From contig NC_059372.1 in the NCBI RefSeq assembly GCF_019703515.2, forward strand, positions 18,598,992 to 18,662,991: 64,000 bases of DNA. The letters are read 5' to 3'. Source of the stretch: Myxocyprinus asiaticus. Taxonomy: Eukaryota; Chordata; Actinopteri; Cypriniformes; Catostomidae. Every line of letters starts with the position of its first letter. The first letter of the stretch is position 1. Positions 42,201 through 48,924 of the stretch are shown piece after piece. The notes below the pieces were generated by a model. It was not told where the DNA came from and did no database searches. It saw only the letters and a program-made list of their open reading frames with translations. Made by a program: the position numbers and the translations under genes.

Positions 42201-43730
42201 TCTCTGAAGTCTACAGACAGTTCCTTGGACTTCATGGCTTGGTTTGTGCTCTGACATGCACTGTTAACTGTGGGACCTTATATAGACAGGTGTGTGCCTT
42301 TCCAAATCATGTCCAATCAACTGAATTTACCACAGGTGGACTCCAATCAAGTTGTAGAAACATCTCAAGGATGATCAGTGGAAACAGGCTGCACCTGAGC
42401 TCAATTTTGAGTGTCATGTAAAGGCTGTGAATACTTATGTACATGTGATATTTTTCGTTTTTTATTTTTAATAAATTTGCAAATATTTCAAACAAACTTC
42501 TTTCACATTGTCATTAAGGGGTATTGTTTGTAGAATTTTGAGGAAAATAATGAATTTAATCCATTTTGGAATAAGGCTGTAACATAACAAAATGTGGAAA
42601 AAGTGAAGCGCTGTGAATACTTTCCGGATGCACTGTATTTGCATGTGTAATTAGTTCTTATGTACAGTTATTATGTTTTATTTTTTTGGAGAGTCTTTTG
42701 GACACTTAGAGACATTTTTGGACATTAGAATAAATTATATTTGCAATGCTAGAACTTTTTATTACTTTGTTATATCAACACAAAATTTTACTCAGTTACA
42801 GGTGTCATGATTGGGAACAAAACAAAGTTTTTCGGAGCTACCTTATTTACACCCTGAGATATATAATGTAAAATCAGAAAAATAAGAGAAAAGAAAAGTA
42901 AATGTTTGGCTCAAGGTTTTTTTTTTTTTTGTTGTTTTTTTTTTTTGCAGTTTTAGCAGTTATAGGCCTTAAATTTTGGGTATGCCACTGAAACAGGAAA
43001 TCTTTAAAAACACCCTCAGAGCTTAAAGGGTTAATACAGTAAAAAAATCATCCCAGGTGGATACATCATTGTAACGGTGTAAGGGATGGGCAAGGAGGAG
43101 GCGGGAACTGGCTGAACAGTCAACAAAAAATTTAATGATATAAATGAACTTAAAACAGCATAAAACATAAAGACACACAGACACACACAGCACGGCCACG
43201 TGCGTCTCTCTCTCACTCGAACTGGCACCTCTGGCTCATCTTTATCCCGCCCTCCTCCTCATCACATTCATGAAGTTGGTTGAGAGAATGCCTAGAGTGT
43301 GCAGAGCTATAATCTAGGCAAAGGGTGGATACTTTGAAGAAGCGTAAATACAAAATAGTTTGAACATTTTGGTCACTACATAATAATTCCCATACTTCCA
43401 TTCTAAAATGTGGAAAATAATACTAAAGAAGAATGAATAAGTGTGTCCAAACATTTGAATGGAAGTATATCTAATAATACAATTTTGTTTCTTTTTCCAT
43501 AGGATCTCACCAAAGCATTAGGCGCCGGCCTCCTGCCTAGTCCTCTGGCTGTTGCCGCAGCAATGGCAGCTGCTGCCTCCTCCAACCCGCTGGCTCTCCG
43601 TGCAGCAGCTCCCACCCACCATCCGCATCATCACCTCCTGCAGGGTCCGCCCCTCAGCCATGCCATCTTGAGACCAGCTCCTGGGCCCATACGCACCTCA
43701 CACGGGCCTATCCTCTTCTCTCCGTACTAA
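10760..43730 (+). CDS. znf385a: ZNF385A-like zinc finger protein, complete coding span (six exons)
   Basis: Six exons join in frame (111+172+330+185+93+228 nt) to a 372-residue protein, close to the roughly 386 residues I recall for human ZNF385A. Three C-x2-C-x12-H-x5-H fingers are visible: C27/C30/H43/H49, C186/C189/H202/H208 and C251/C254/H267/H273. This U1/matrin-like spacing is typical of proteins binding structured RNA as well as DNA. ZNF385A is known as a p53 target and cofactor and as an mRNA-binding protein in neurons. A Pro/Ser/Thr-rich linker (about 63-170) precedes finger 2. The C-terminus is Ala-rich with a His cluster and ends LFSPY. The GLLPSPLAV and KTKRP segments favour ZNF385A over B, C or D. 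All introns are GT-AG. Intron sizes are 8437, 9497, 9711, 156 and 4051 bp. The paralogue assignment is from memory. Confidence 0.9.
10951..12100. mobile_element. Angel-like element split by a Harbinger-type insertion
   Basis: The left end is TTAAAGGGGTTGACC and the right end is TTTTCATCCCTTTAA. The two halves of the family sequence resume on either side of 11070-11908 (GTTAGGCAGAATGTTA, then CACTTTCATTGCAT). Confidence 0.65.
11070..11908. mobile_element. PIF/Harbinger-like non-autonomous element with TTA target duplication
   Basis: Terminal inverted repeats AGGCCCCGATATACTTC and GAAGTATATCTGGGCCT match at all but one position. The flanking TTA at 11067-11069 and 11909-11911 is the three-base duplication typical of PIF/Harbinger elements. 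The 839-bp interior has no transposase. Confidence 0.72.
12101..12930. other. Intron 1 DNA, no gene recognised
   Basis: Includes an open frame of 109 codons at 12336-12665 with no recognisable domain. The block at about 12330-12840 looks single-copy and is not obviously repeat-derived. Confidence 0.45.
12931..13201. mobile_element. Angel-like element
   Basis: TTAAAGCGATAGTTCACCCC on the left and CATGAACTATCCCTTTAA on the right, with TTAA at both borders. Confidence 0.72.
13345..13500. repeat. Retroposon tail-like repeat (CCCTTTATTGTCACTCAGCC)
   Basis: Reads ATCAAATCCCTTTATTGTCA, then GCACAAGTGCAACAGTGGGT, a segment I remember as a common fish retroposon end. Family not certain. Confidence 0.4.
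13800..14068. mobile_element. Angel-like element
   Basis: TTTAAAGGTATAGTTCGCCC on the left, with internal ACTCACCCTCAATTTGTTCC and CAACATGAGGGTGAG. The right end is decayed (GTTCAGTGAACTAC). Confidence 0.65.
14069..17185. other. Intron 1 DNA, no gene recognised
   Basis: Several frames of 60-100 codons are present, none with a family motif. The block at 14500-14780 looks single-copy. An A-run is at 17116-17136. Confidence 0.5.
17186..17258 (+). repeat. LINE 3' tail remnant with (ATGG)n
   Basis: AGCTGGGATAGGCTGC then GGTATAGAAAAATGG and a GATG repeat resemble the short 3' end of fish L2/CR1-type LINEs, with the usual ATGG tail. Only the tail is present. Confidence 0.5.
17259..18120. other. 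Intron 1 DNA, no gene recognised
   Basis: The part at about 17440-17790 appears single-copy. An A-run is at about 17983-18000. Confidence 0.45.
18121..18882. repeat. 59-bp near-perfect inverted repeat flanking an Angel-like element
   Basis: The arm at 18121-18179 (starting ATTATCTGACACATTAGTAA) is the reverse complement of 18824-18882 (ending TTACTAATGTGGCAGATAAT) with a single mismatch that I could see. The repeat lies outside the Angel-type borders, so it is not part of that family. Confidence 0.75.
18190..18644. mobile_element. Angel-like element with an inner CACTTTCAC/GTGAAAGTG hairpin
   Basis: The right end is GGGTGAACTATCCCTTTAA. The left border is missing. The centre holds CTCCACTTTCACTTTCACAT and its inverse GTGAAAGTGAAAGTGGAG. 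An A-run is at about 18380-18399. Confidence 0.68.
19308..19479 (+). CDS. znf385a: znf385a exon: second half of zinc finger 1 and linker
   Basis: Residues 38-94 plus the first base of codon 95. The acceptor is CTCTTTTCAG|AGT and the donor is CAG|GTGAGA at 19480. It opens [20 protein letters not shown], giving H43 and H49 of finger 1, then a basic stretch and a Pro/Ser/Thr-rich linker ([16 protein letters not shown]). The exon ends in phase 1, which agrees with the next exon starting AT to complete a GAT codon. Confidence 0.93.
19480..20833. other. Intron 2 DNA, mostly single-copy
   Basis: No gene or clear repeat is seen. Balanced-composition blocks at about 19830-20180 and 20370-20520 could be regulatory but show no decisive motif. 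Confidence 0.45.
20834..21359. mobile_element. Angel-like element
   Basis: TACTCTCATAATTTACTCACC on the left; TATGGGTTTGGAACGATGTG and GGGTGAAATATTCCTTTAA on the right. Flanking DNA is GCTGGT/CCAGC-type repeat. Confidence 0.65.
21360..22502. other. Intron 2 DNA with a (TG)n microsatellite
   Basis: A (GT/TG)n run lies at about 22203-22258. A 138-codon minus-strand frame (21488-21904) has no recognisable motif and overlaps another frame, so I do not call it a gene. Confidence 0.5.
22503..22745. mobile_element. Angel-like element fragment
   Basis: AAGGATAGTTCACCCAAAAA and ATTTACTCACCCTTTTGTTG mark the left half. The right half is not clear. Confidence 0.6.
22930..23460. promoter_or_regulatory. 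Candidate conserved non-coding block in intron 2
   Basis: About 500 bases of balanced, repeat-free sequence, unlike the surrounding AT-rich repeats. Open frames of 131 codons (23017-23412, plus) and 119 codons (23026-23385, minus) overlap almost fully, which argues against coding. Homeodomain-like TAAT/ATTA cores cluster at 23369-23400 (AATTAATGC and ATAATTAATAAG). Regulatory function is inference only. Confidence 0.3.
24163..24278 (+). repeat. (TG)n microsatellite
   Basis: Over 100 bases of almost uninterrupted GT/TG, with two small breaks. The 66-codon frame across it encodes only Val/Cys repeats and is spurious. Confidence 0.95.
24710..24777. mobile_element. Angel-like element, left end
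   Basis: TTAAAGGAATAGTTCAACC and TCATCATTTAATCACCC, then the homology stops. Confidence 0.55.
25332..25629. mobile_element. Tc1/mariner-type MITE
   Basis: The left end CTTCCAGTCAAGAGTTTGG is the inverse of the right end CCAAGCCTTTGGCTGGTAGTG. TA flanks both sides (25330-25331 and 25630-25631). About 300 bp, with no transposase. Confidence 0.6.
26800..27363 (+). pseudogene. 3' internal remnant of a Gypsy-type LTR retrotransposon
   Basis: GC-rich, Pro/Ser/Ala-rich frames run up to a polypurine tract (TTAGTGGGGGGGATA) directly before the LTR at 27364. This order (Pro/Ser-rich tail, CCACCCCTT, polypurine tract, TGTCAGG) is what I expect at the 3' end of fish Gypsy elements. No protease, RT or integrase remains. 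The base composition is strikingly richer in GC than the flanks. Confidence 0.55.
27364..27808 (+). repeat. 3' LTR of the Gypsy-type element
   Basis: Begins TGTCAGG and ends GTTACA. It has a TATA-like TATTTAAG at 27561-27568 and AATAAA at 27734-27739. Four to five tandem copies of an 11-mer (GCCATGGTCAA) lie at about 27615-27668. No 5' LTR is in the window. Confidence 0.6.
28051..28676. mobile_element. Palindromic TTAA-flanked non-autonomous element
   Basis: The left end TTAAAGGAATATTCCATG mirrors the right end TTGGAATATTCCATTAA, with TTAA at 28051-28054 and 28673-28676. Inner arms also mirror (AATGGGGCCAAT / ATTGGCCCCATT; GCATTTGTGGCATA / TGCCACAAATGC). Non-coding. Confidence 0.72.
28977..29306 (+). 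CDS. znf385a: znf385a exon: Pro/Ser/Thr-rich linker and most of zinc finger 2
   Basis: Residues 95-204 plus the first base of G205. The acceptor is TTGTTTTATAG and the donor is AAG|GTGAAG at 29307. The first two thirds are low-complexity Pro/Ser/Thr/Gly, probably disordered. This is followed by the acidic-basic [10 protein letters not shown] and finger 2 with C186, C189 and H202 ([20 protein letters not shown]). The second finger histidine, H208, lies in the next exon. The phase 1 end matches the GC start at 39018. Confidence 0.94.
29508..30247. mobile_element. TTAA-flanked MITE carrying a nested SINE
   Basis: Ends AGCTGAAGTGTGTCATT and AATTACACACTTCACCT are inverted copies with two mismatches. 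TTAA is at 29504-29507 and 30248-30251. A related left half occurs at 47892. The SINE at 29736-30181 interrupts it. Confidence 0.65.
29736..30181 (-). mobile_element. tRNA-derived SINE with 11-bp target duplication
   Basis: On the minus strand it starts GGGGGCCTGGGTAGCTCAGT with a tRNA-like A box, and GAGTCACGAGTTCTAATCC resembles a B box. It is flanked by TCTCTGCATAT at 29725-29735 and 30182-30192. Same family as 62290-62747. It is not a functional tRNA gene. Confidence 0.75.
30252..32118. other. Intron 3 DNA, no gene recognised
   Basis: AT-rich with short frames only. A short GT run and T-run are at 31514-31544. No clear repeat ends. Confidence 0.5.
32385..32490. repeat. DIRS internal complementary region
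   Basis: The first part (CATTCCCTCCATCAGGGAAC, GGTTAC, GTAACCATGA) is the inverse of the element's left end (32120-32160). The second part (TTATCTGTCACTCACTCGAC) is the inverse of the right end (37590-37620). The two meet near 32432. In DIRS elements this joint copy is thought to template circle formation. Confidence 0.8.
33266..33772 (-). pseudogene. DIRS tyrosine recombinase, C-terminal part
   Basis: 168 codons with the catalytic H-x-x-R box (LRAHSTRSV), a [18 protein letters not shown] segment and the presumed nucleophile tyrosine in RFYNL. It starts at EFGPVYSH. As I recall the family, about 150-200 residues, including the first catalytic arginine, should precede this. Instead the frame just upstream is the RT/RNase H tail ([16 protein letters not shown]), so that part is deleted near 33785. 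Confidence 0.78.
33972..35927 (-). pseudogene. DIRS reverse transcriptase and RNase H, frameshifted
   Basis: RT motifs appear in order on the minus strand: [20 protein letters not shown] (fingers), WFVAVDLKD (palm A), [12 protein letters not shown] (palm B), then LDDWLI (palm C, near 34890) in a different frame from palm B, followed by [13 protein letters not shown]. RNase H follows with [18 protein letters not shown] and [14 protein letters not shown]. At least two frame changes (near 34930 and 34330) break it. The catalytic aspartates of palm A and C are still encoded. Confidence 0.82.
36025..37220 (-). pseudogene. DIRS gag-like ORF, frameshifted
   Basis: Opens [20 protein letters not shown] with a Cys-rich head (CxxxxC, CLMC, CPHC), then an acidic, Pro/Ser-rich middle. 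The frame is open for 348 codons (to 36174), but the final part is out of frame. The natural continuation ([33 protein letters not shown]) is in another frame at 36025-36315, so a frameshift lies near 36340. A second copy of its first 24 codons or so is at 60260-60341. Confidence 0.75.
37621..39017. other. Intron 3 DNA, no gene recognised
   Basis: Contains GCTGGT/ACCAGC-type repeat remnants (about 37855-38060) and AT-rich sequence up to the exon at 39018. Confidence 0.5.
39018..39202 (+). CDS. znf385a: znf385a exon: end of zinc finger 2 and most of zinc finger 3
   Basis: Residues 205-266. The acceptor is TTTGCTATTCAG and the donor is CAG|GTGCAC at 39203. It begins [16 protein letters not shown], one of the most conserved parts of the family, supplying H208 of finger 2. 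It ends with [18 protein letters not shown], supplying C251 and C254 of finger 3. A Gly-rich insert (EQGGGATDP) lies between. It is separated from the next exon by only 156 bp. Confidence 0.95.
39359..39451 (+). CDS. znf385a: znf385a exon: end of zinc finger 3 and basic tail
   Basis: Residues 267-297 (31 codons). The acceptor is GTTTGCAG and the donor is GCT|GTAAGT at 39452. [10 protein letters not shown] completes finger 3 (H267, H273). [15 protein letters not shown] is a conserved basic segment likely to contribute to nuclear targeting or nucleic-acid binding (inference). Confidence 0.94.
39869..40060. repeat. Degraded Tc1/mariner-type MITE fragment
   Basis: ATTACCAGTCAAATGTGCAG followed by ACACTTGACTGAATTTATG resembles the end of the 25332 element. 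Only one end is visible. Confidence 0.35.
40490..40985 (-). pseudogene. Transposon-borne ORF fragment with CYLC motif
   Basis: Minus strand. The protein reads [59 protein letters not shown] recall near-identical segments as multicopy uncharacterised proteins in fish and invertebrate genomes, consistent with a transposon gene. The frame extends upstream ([15 protein letters not shown]) through an in-frame stop at about 40934-40936. Homology ends after VGPQI near 40510, and the sequence to 40346 is not recognisable. Truncated at both ends; function unknown. Confidence 0.6.
41010..42635 (-). mobile_element. Tc1-like DNA transposon, nearly complete
   Basis: Inverted repeats of about 210 bp at each end (41010-41219 and 42426-42635), starting CAGTGCATCCGGAAAGTATT. 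The TA duplication is at 41008-41009 and 42636-42637. The outer GTATTCACAGC is repeated at the inner edge (41209-41219), the IR/DR arrangement of Tc1-like elements whose transposase binds two sites per end. The total is 1626 bp. It is nested inside the TTAA-flanked element. Confidence 0.93.
41226..42235 (-). pseudogene. Tc1 transposase, one frameshift and a short in-frame gap
   Basis: Starts [20 protein letters not shown] with the paired helix-turn-helix DNA-binding region ([18 protein letters not shown]), runs to 42047 and hits a stop, then resumes one frame over (42014 onward) to KGASTKY. The catalytic triad is present: D in [12 protein letters not shown] in FQQDN and E in LNPIEHLW (DD34E type). 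A single base appears to be missing in a C-run near 42058. Three residues seem absent after GGGSIML compared with the family. Otherwise about 335 residues, full length. Confidence 0.9.
43070..43265 (-). repeat. LTR-like fragment, same family as 9642-9850
   Basis: Starts TGTAACGG and shares GGCAAGGAGGAGGCGGGAAC, AACAGTCAACA and the CA-rich then CT-rich order with the other copy. Only one end is preserved. Confidence 0.5.
43310..43465. mobile_element. Tc1-type element, right-end fragment abutting the last exon
   Basis: CTAGGCAAAGGGTGGATACT, GGTCACTACATAATAATTCC and the terminus GAATAAGTGTGTCCAAACAT, TGGAAG then TA (43466-43467) resemble Tc1-type terminal sequences. It ends about 36 bp before the acceptor of the exon at 43503. 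Confidence 0.55.
43503..43730 (+). CDS. znf385a: znf385a last coding exon: Ala-rich and His-rich C-terminus
   Basis: Residues 298-372 plus TAA at 43728-43730. The acceptor is CTTTTTCCATAG at 43501-43502. The exon encodes [19 protein letters not shown], then a His cluster (HHPHHH), then [17 protein letters not shown], the family's conserved C-terminus. The mammalian TFSKE-type segment expected just before this region is shorter here. The preceding repeat ends about 36 bp upstream, so the branch-point region of the intron is partly repeat-derived. Confidence 0.94.
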   Translation, partial: DLTKALGAGLLPSPLAVAAAMAAAASSNPLALRAAAPTHHPHHHLLQGPPLSHAILRPAPGPIRTSHGPILFSPY

Positions 43731-46285
43731 CTTCGCCCCCACCCCCTTAGCCAACCACAGCCAGTCAGGAGCCTCACCTCCAAAAGCACACTGTGAAGAA
43801 TAAAATAATAGTGAAATACCACAGCAATGACACAAATCAACTCATCAACAAAAAAAGTCAACTACTAAAACAAGCAGAAGGGGTAAAGAAGTGAGAGAAA
43901 CCAAGATGGAGGGTGTGAAAAGACCCAACGGGCATTCCAACCCTCTTTCCATCACCCTTAACTGCCTCCTCCGTTATTTTTGTATAGAGTAATTATCATT
44001 GGTGGATGGATGGATGAATGAATGGACAAATGCAAGGATTGTTGGAATAGAGCAATATTGTATGCTGAATGCATTTTATGTCCTTGATCATTATCTTCTA
44101 TTCTTCCCTCTATTTATACACATACTGTGAGCAGACATGCTGGAAATGACTTAGGTCATTAGGTTTATAGAGAGCCCACAAAACACACAAATACACAAAG
44201 AGACACATACAAACACACAAAGACTCCAGTTACTGTATGTGCTGTGTGCCACGGTACCTTGTCGTTCTGGTTCTGCATCCTAAACCCTATGCACCTTGAC
44301 AAAAATAACAGAAACCCTGTTACATCAGTATGGTAGCTGCTTCTAGAAGTCTTAGCTGTATTCAAGTTTCAAGTTTTAAGTTTCAAGTTTATTTTATTCA
44401 ACTTGTTCCCTGTCTGGCTTTGGCTTCAGAAAGCATCTTTACAAGATGGAAACACCACAATCTTCAATGGAACTCCACCAGTTTCCATATCAAGTTGGAA
44501 ACTGTGGGTAGGCATGGTCTAAGGATGCCCAACACTTTCTGAATGCTGGCTTGATGCTACTTTGGCAACACATCTTCACCAAATCTAGTGTGAGAAGCAA
44601 AATACAGTGGACTGCATTGTCAAAATGTTCTCTCCAAAAAGCAAGATTTCAGACAGATCAGTTGCATCTCTCTAGGGAAAGGAGAGATATAGAAGAGATA
44701 TAACATATCTCTTTTGTGTAGCTTTTATATCCCTTAGTGTTAAAAGCAGGTAATGTGTCTGACTGAAAACACCCCTGACCCCTCTTAAATCTTAGAAGAC
44801 CAGTAGATGTCTATTTATTCTATTGTCACTTGTGTAGCATAGTTTAGTTCAAAACATCCAAGCTGGTTGACAAAGAAAATATTCAGAAATTAAATATGTA
44901 CGTAGAGGATGATGTAACTGTTAGTTGACGCTGAAATAGATGGACGGGTACTAAGGCAACAAATGTAAGCACACACTTGGACTAACATATAGGGTCCTCA
45001 GTTCATTCTGTCTCTGTATGTTCTATGGAGAATGGAGATTATGCAACCCCATAAAAAAATTAAAAATTACAAAAAAATAAAAAAGAGTCTGGAAGCTTCT
45101 AACAAGCAATATTATGGCCCCCTTCTCATTCTCTGTCCAACTTCTTGCCTGCATCCCAGCAAGGGACTGACACCACAGGACTGTCAGCCACTCCAGCAGC
45201 CTGCAAGAAAATTAATTAAATTAACAAAGTTTAGTTAGAAAATGTGGGCTGAAACAGAGGATGCAAGGTCACAGAGGACATGACTGTGCAATGTCCCCTT
45301 TTTTGGTATGAACTTCCTGTCTTGAATCTAAAGCCATGCAAAGCATACTATTTTTGTTCTTTTATTATGATTAATCAATGCTAATGTTTTGTTGTTATTT
45401 TTTGTTCATTGTCATATCACACTGTTATGTTGAACAAATATTGTTGTGAAAAATCTGAGGAAAAATATTGAAGAAAAAATAGGAATATTTTTTTATTGAT
45501 GATTGAAAACCTGCACTTGGGAGAAATCGAAATGGCCTACTCATTGTAGATAATGTATGTGGACAAAGTGAAATACTCCTTTGAATGGAAAAACAAAACA
45601 AAAAAACAAGCAAGGACACTTCTCACACCTAGTACTGTTGGAGATACACAGTGCCCTTCATTGACAAGCAAAGTGCAACAATGTCTTACTGTTGTTTGGA
45701 TATTGCAATGCAATAAGCAATTGAATTATATTATTTGTTTTAGATGAGCATAAACATAATGTACCAGGTTTTATAAATGGTTATGTACGCCTGCTGATAG
45801 GCCTCCATGTTCTTCCACAGAGATATTAGCCTTTGCAGTACTGAGGGTGGGAATTCTGAGCAAGAAATGGGCACCCACAGGAACTGGCCCTTCATATTAA
45901 AGGGTCTTATCGATATCTGAGTGGTATAAATATAAAAAAAAACAATGTGTACAGCCATATCCTTTGCATATGTAGCTTAGTTTTACTTTTTGTTTGTTTG
46001 TGGCATTGTTTGCATTGTGTAGGAAGCAGGTTTTTTACGTCATGATTATGCCATTACTTCATGCTAACTGTGGTTAGCATCCACCATTGTGCTTTTGATG
46101 GACTTTACCTCTGTTTGTTTTCTAATTAGTTTCTTATGCACTAGAGTGCTGTAGTTCATGTTGGTGTGTATCGTGTAGTGTTGTGTGCATACAAACAGAG
46201 CCCGGTCTGGAAAAAGACATTTGCGATAGCATAGGGGCTAGCAATGGGCTTAATGGAGCTCATTGCTTTTTAAGCAGAATCTGCT
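43731..46285 (+). other. znf385a 3' UTR and downstream DNA (UTR end not determined)
   Basis: Sequence after the stop is non-coding, with A-rich stretches and a small ATGG/ATGA repeat near 43999-44030. An A-rich block containing AATAAAA lies about 70 bp after the stop. Another AATAAA followed by a T/GT-rich stretch is at 47841-47846. I cannot decide which, if either, is the functional poly(A) signal. No second gene is recognised. Confidence 0.45.
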
Positions 46286-46946
46286 TTAAAGGGATAGTTC
46301 ACCCCAAAATTTTTATTCTCTCATCATTTACTCACCCCCATGACATCCCAGATGTGTATTATTTTTTTTCTTCAGAAGAACACAAATGAAGATTTCTAGA
46401 AGAATTTCTCAGCTCTGTAGGTCCATACAATGCAAGTAAATGGATGCCAATATTTTGAAGCTCCACAAATCACATAGGTCAGCATAAAAGTAATCCATAT
46501 GACTCCAGTAGTTAAATAAATGTCTTCAGAAGTGATATGATAGGCGTGGGTGAGAAACAGATACATATTTTAGTCAATTTTTACTATAAATTCTCCTCCC
46601 TGCTCATTCAATCTCCACTTTAACTTTCAATTTCACATTCTTCTTCTTGTGTTTTTGGTGATTCACATTCTTTATGGATACACCCCCTTCTCTGCAGGGG
46701 AAAAAATGTCTAGCAAAAATCAACTTAAATATTGATCTGTTTCTCACCCACATCTATCATATCACTTCAGAAGACATGGATTCAACCACTGGAGTCATAT
46801 GGATTATTTTTCATATGGACTTTTATGCTGACCTATGTGATTTTTGGAGCTTCAAAATATTGGCACCCATTCAATTGTATGGACCTACAGAGCTGAAATA
46901 TTCTTCTAAAAATCTTAATTTGTGAGTAAATGAACTATCCCTTTAA
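46286..46946. mobile_element. Angel-like palindromic element, complete
   Basis: TTAAAGGGATAGTTCACCCC on the left and TGAACTATCCCTTTAA on the right. Both arms are present (GGTGTGAGAAACAG-type and GATCTGTTTCTCACCC). TTAA at both borders. Confidence 0.78.
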
Positions 46947-47143
46947 CCTCATGTTGTTTTAAACCTGCATGACTTTCTTCAGTGGAACTCAAAAGTGCAG
47001 AAGTTTAACAGGGTGTTAAGCATGTTAGCAGAGTCCCTAACAGTTTCCTTTCAGAAGAAAGTAAGTCATACGGGGTTTAAACAATTTGAGGGTGAGTAAA
47101 TGACAATAGGATATAGATTTTTTTGGGTGAACTATTCCTTTAA
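46947..47143. mobile_element. Angel-like element, adjacent short copy
   Basis: CATGTTGTTTTAAACCTGCA and CATGACTTTCTTCAG, then AGTCATACGGGG, GAGGGTGAGTAAATGACA and GGTGAACTATTCCTTTAA. Abuts the preceding copy. Confidence 0.6.
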
Positions 47144-48024
47144 ACTGCAAATCTGTTATTAGCAGTTTCTATCCCAAACTTAATTAAAACAATAAGAAGG
47201 CAATGTATTTGTGTGATTTCAGATGTGCAGTTCAAAGGAATTCTATATTACGAACACTATGTGCACTGACACAGGCTGTAGTTTAAAACTGGGTGTCCAG
47301 TGCCCCTTTGAAACCATGTCAGATGAAATCTGAGAGCCCATCACTGCTAACACATACTTGCTTAAACCCCTCCATCAACACTGTAAAGACCATGTTCATC
47401 CTGTAGTCATCTCTGAAAAAAAAAAGCGTCATCATTGTACAGAATTGTCAAGAGCTCTTTAATAGATTTGTTCAACCTATCAGGGCAGGTGTGATGTTAG
47501 CGGTGAAGTCTATTTTAGCCTTAGCCTTATTCCACTCCAGGCCTATCCAGGAGCGGACGCGTAATGGAGAAGCTTTGGTCAAAATCTCGTCTTGCCAATA
47601 AAGTTATTTTTCAATTGAATTGTCAGATGGGAAAACAGTATGTGTGATGGAACGTAGCAATATTGAACTAATACTGGGTACTCTTGTTTACTGAAATAAG
47701 GAAATCAACCAATAGATGCATATGTGAGTAAAATATTATAGATGTAATTTAAATTAAACACAGAACAATATGGAAATACTTGGTATCAGAGAAACTTGGA
47801 GTTTCCACAGGGGGAAAAAAAAAATCAATGTCTATAAATCAATAAAGAATATTAAAACTCATGTCTTGTACTTGTTTTTCTTTTTTGTTTAGGTGAAGTG
47901 TGTAATTTCTGTGTCACTAGGTCACCAAGTAGAACACTATCCCCATCTATCATTAGTCGACAAACATACAGTCCGGCCCCAAAATCACGCCATTGGTTGA
48001 GCTAATGTTACAAGGGCAAGATAG
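47144..48024. other. Intergenic DNA with a MITE half
   Basis: At 47892 it reads AGGTGAAGTGTGTAATTTCT, the left end of the family at 29508, cut off by the Angel-like element at 48025. AATAAA occurs at 47597-47602 and 47841-47846. Confidence 0.5.
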
Positions 48025-48553
48025 TTAAAGGGATAGTTCACCCAAAATTGAAAGTTCTCTCATCATTAACTCACCCTCATGCTATCCCAGTTGTGTATGA
48101 CTTTCTTTCTTCTGCTGAACACACATTTTTAGCTCTGTATGTCCATACAATGCAAGTGAATGGTGGTCAGAACTTTGAAAGTACAAAAAGCATATAAAAG
48201 CAGCATAAAAGTCCAGTGGTTAAATCAATATCTTCAGAAGCGAAATGATAGGTCTGGGTGGTCAATATTTAATCCTTTTTTAATATAAATCTCCAATTTT
48301 ACTCTCATATTCTTCATATTTTATTTTTAGCGATTCACATTCTTTGTGCATATCGCCACCTATCGGAGAGGGAGGAGAATTTAGAATAAAAATACTTAAA
48401 TATGATTTGCACTGTATGGACCTACAGAGCTGAGATATTCTTCTAAAAATCTTTGTTTGTGTTCAGCAGAAGAAAGAAAGTCATACACATCTGGGATGGC
48501 ATGTGGGTGAATAAATCAGAGAGTTTTCATGTTTGGGGGAACCATCCCTTTAA
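48025..48553. mobile_element. Angel-like element
   Basis: TTAAAGGGATAGTTCACCC on the left, GGAACCATCCCTTTAA on the right, with ATCGCCACCTATCGG at the centre. Confidence 0.75.
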
Positions 48554-48628
48554 ACAAATGCGTTGCAAATAATAGCCTACCACAGAGATTTTTTTTTTTT
48601 TTTTTCGGTCTTGTAATGGTGAAACCAT

Positions 48629-48905
48629 TTAGCTATTTTGGTAAAATGAGTCTCTCTCAGATAATTTAAACAATGTTAGTTTACACATAGGTGGCACGTC
48701 CATGTTTGGCAGGGGGTGAATAGCATAGAAGATCAAAGCCATTGATGGGGTAGCGGCCTGCTTCCTCTGTACCAGCGTGGGTTTCTTGGAGGCAGGTAAC
48801 ATCAATAGAGTGATGGGAAGTGAGGACTTCAATGAGGCTTCACTTGGCTGCAGACAAGCCTTCAGCATTAAGTTGTAGTATTCAGAGGGCAGGTCCTACT
48901 GCTAA
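48629..48905 (-). pseudogene. LINE endonuclease fragment (inverted)
   Basis: Read on the minus strand, in a frame other than the longest one, it gives LNAEGLSAAK, a stop, then SLIEVLTSHHSIDVTCLQET, then GRYPINGFDLLCYSP. The CLQET motif is typical of the apurinic-type endonuclease of non-LTR retrotransposons. It is opposite in orientation to the RT segment at 49310. Confidence 0.6.
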
Positions 48906-48924
48906 GTGCTCTTGGGGCTGTTTA

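Larger units (their letters stand above)
40087..43030. mobile_element. TTAA-flanked (piggyBac/Kolobok-like) element interrupted by a Tc1 transposon
   Basis: Starts CCCTTTATGCTC and ends GAGCTTAAAGGG, inverted with one mismatch. TTAA is at 40083-40086 and 43031-43034. Without the Tc1 insertion it is about 1.3 kb. It carries the broken minus-strand ORF at 40490-40985. The TTAA duplication and CCC start fit piggyBac, but Kolobok also uses TTAA, so the superfamily is unresolved. Confidence 0.65.
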
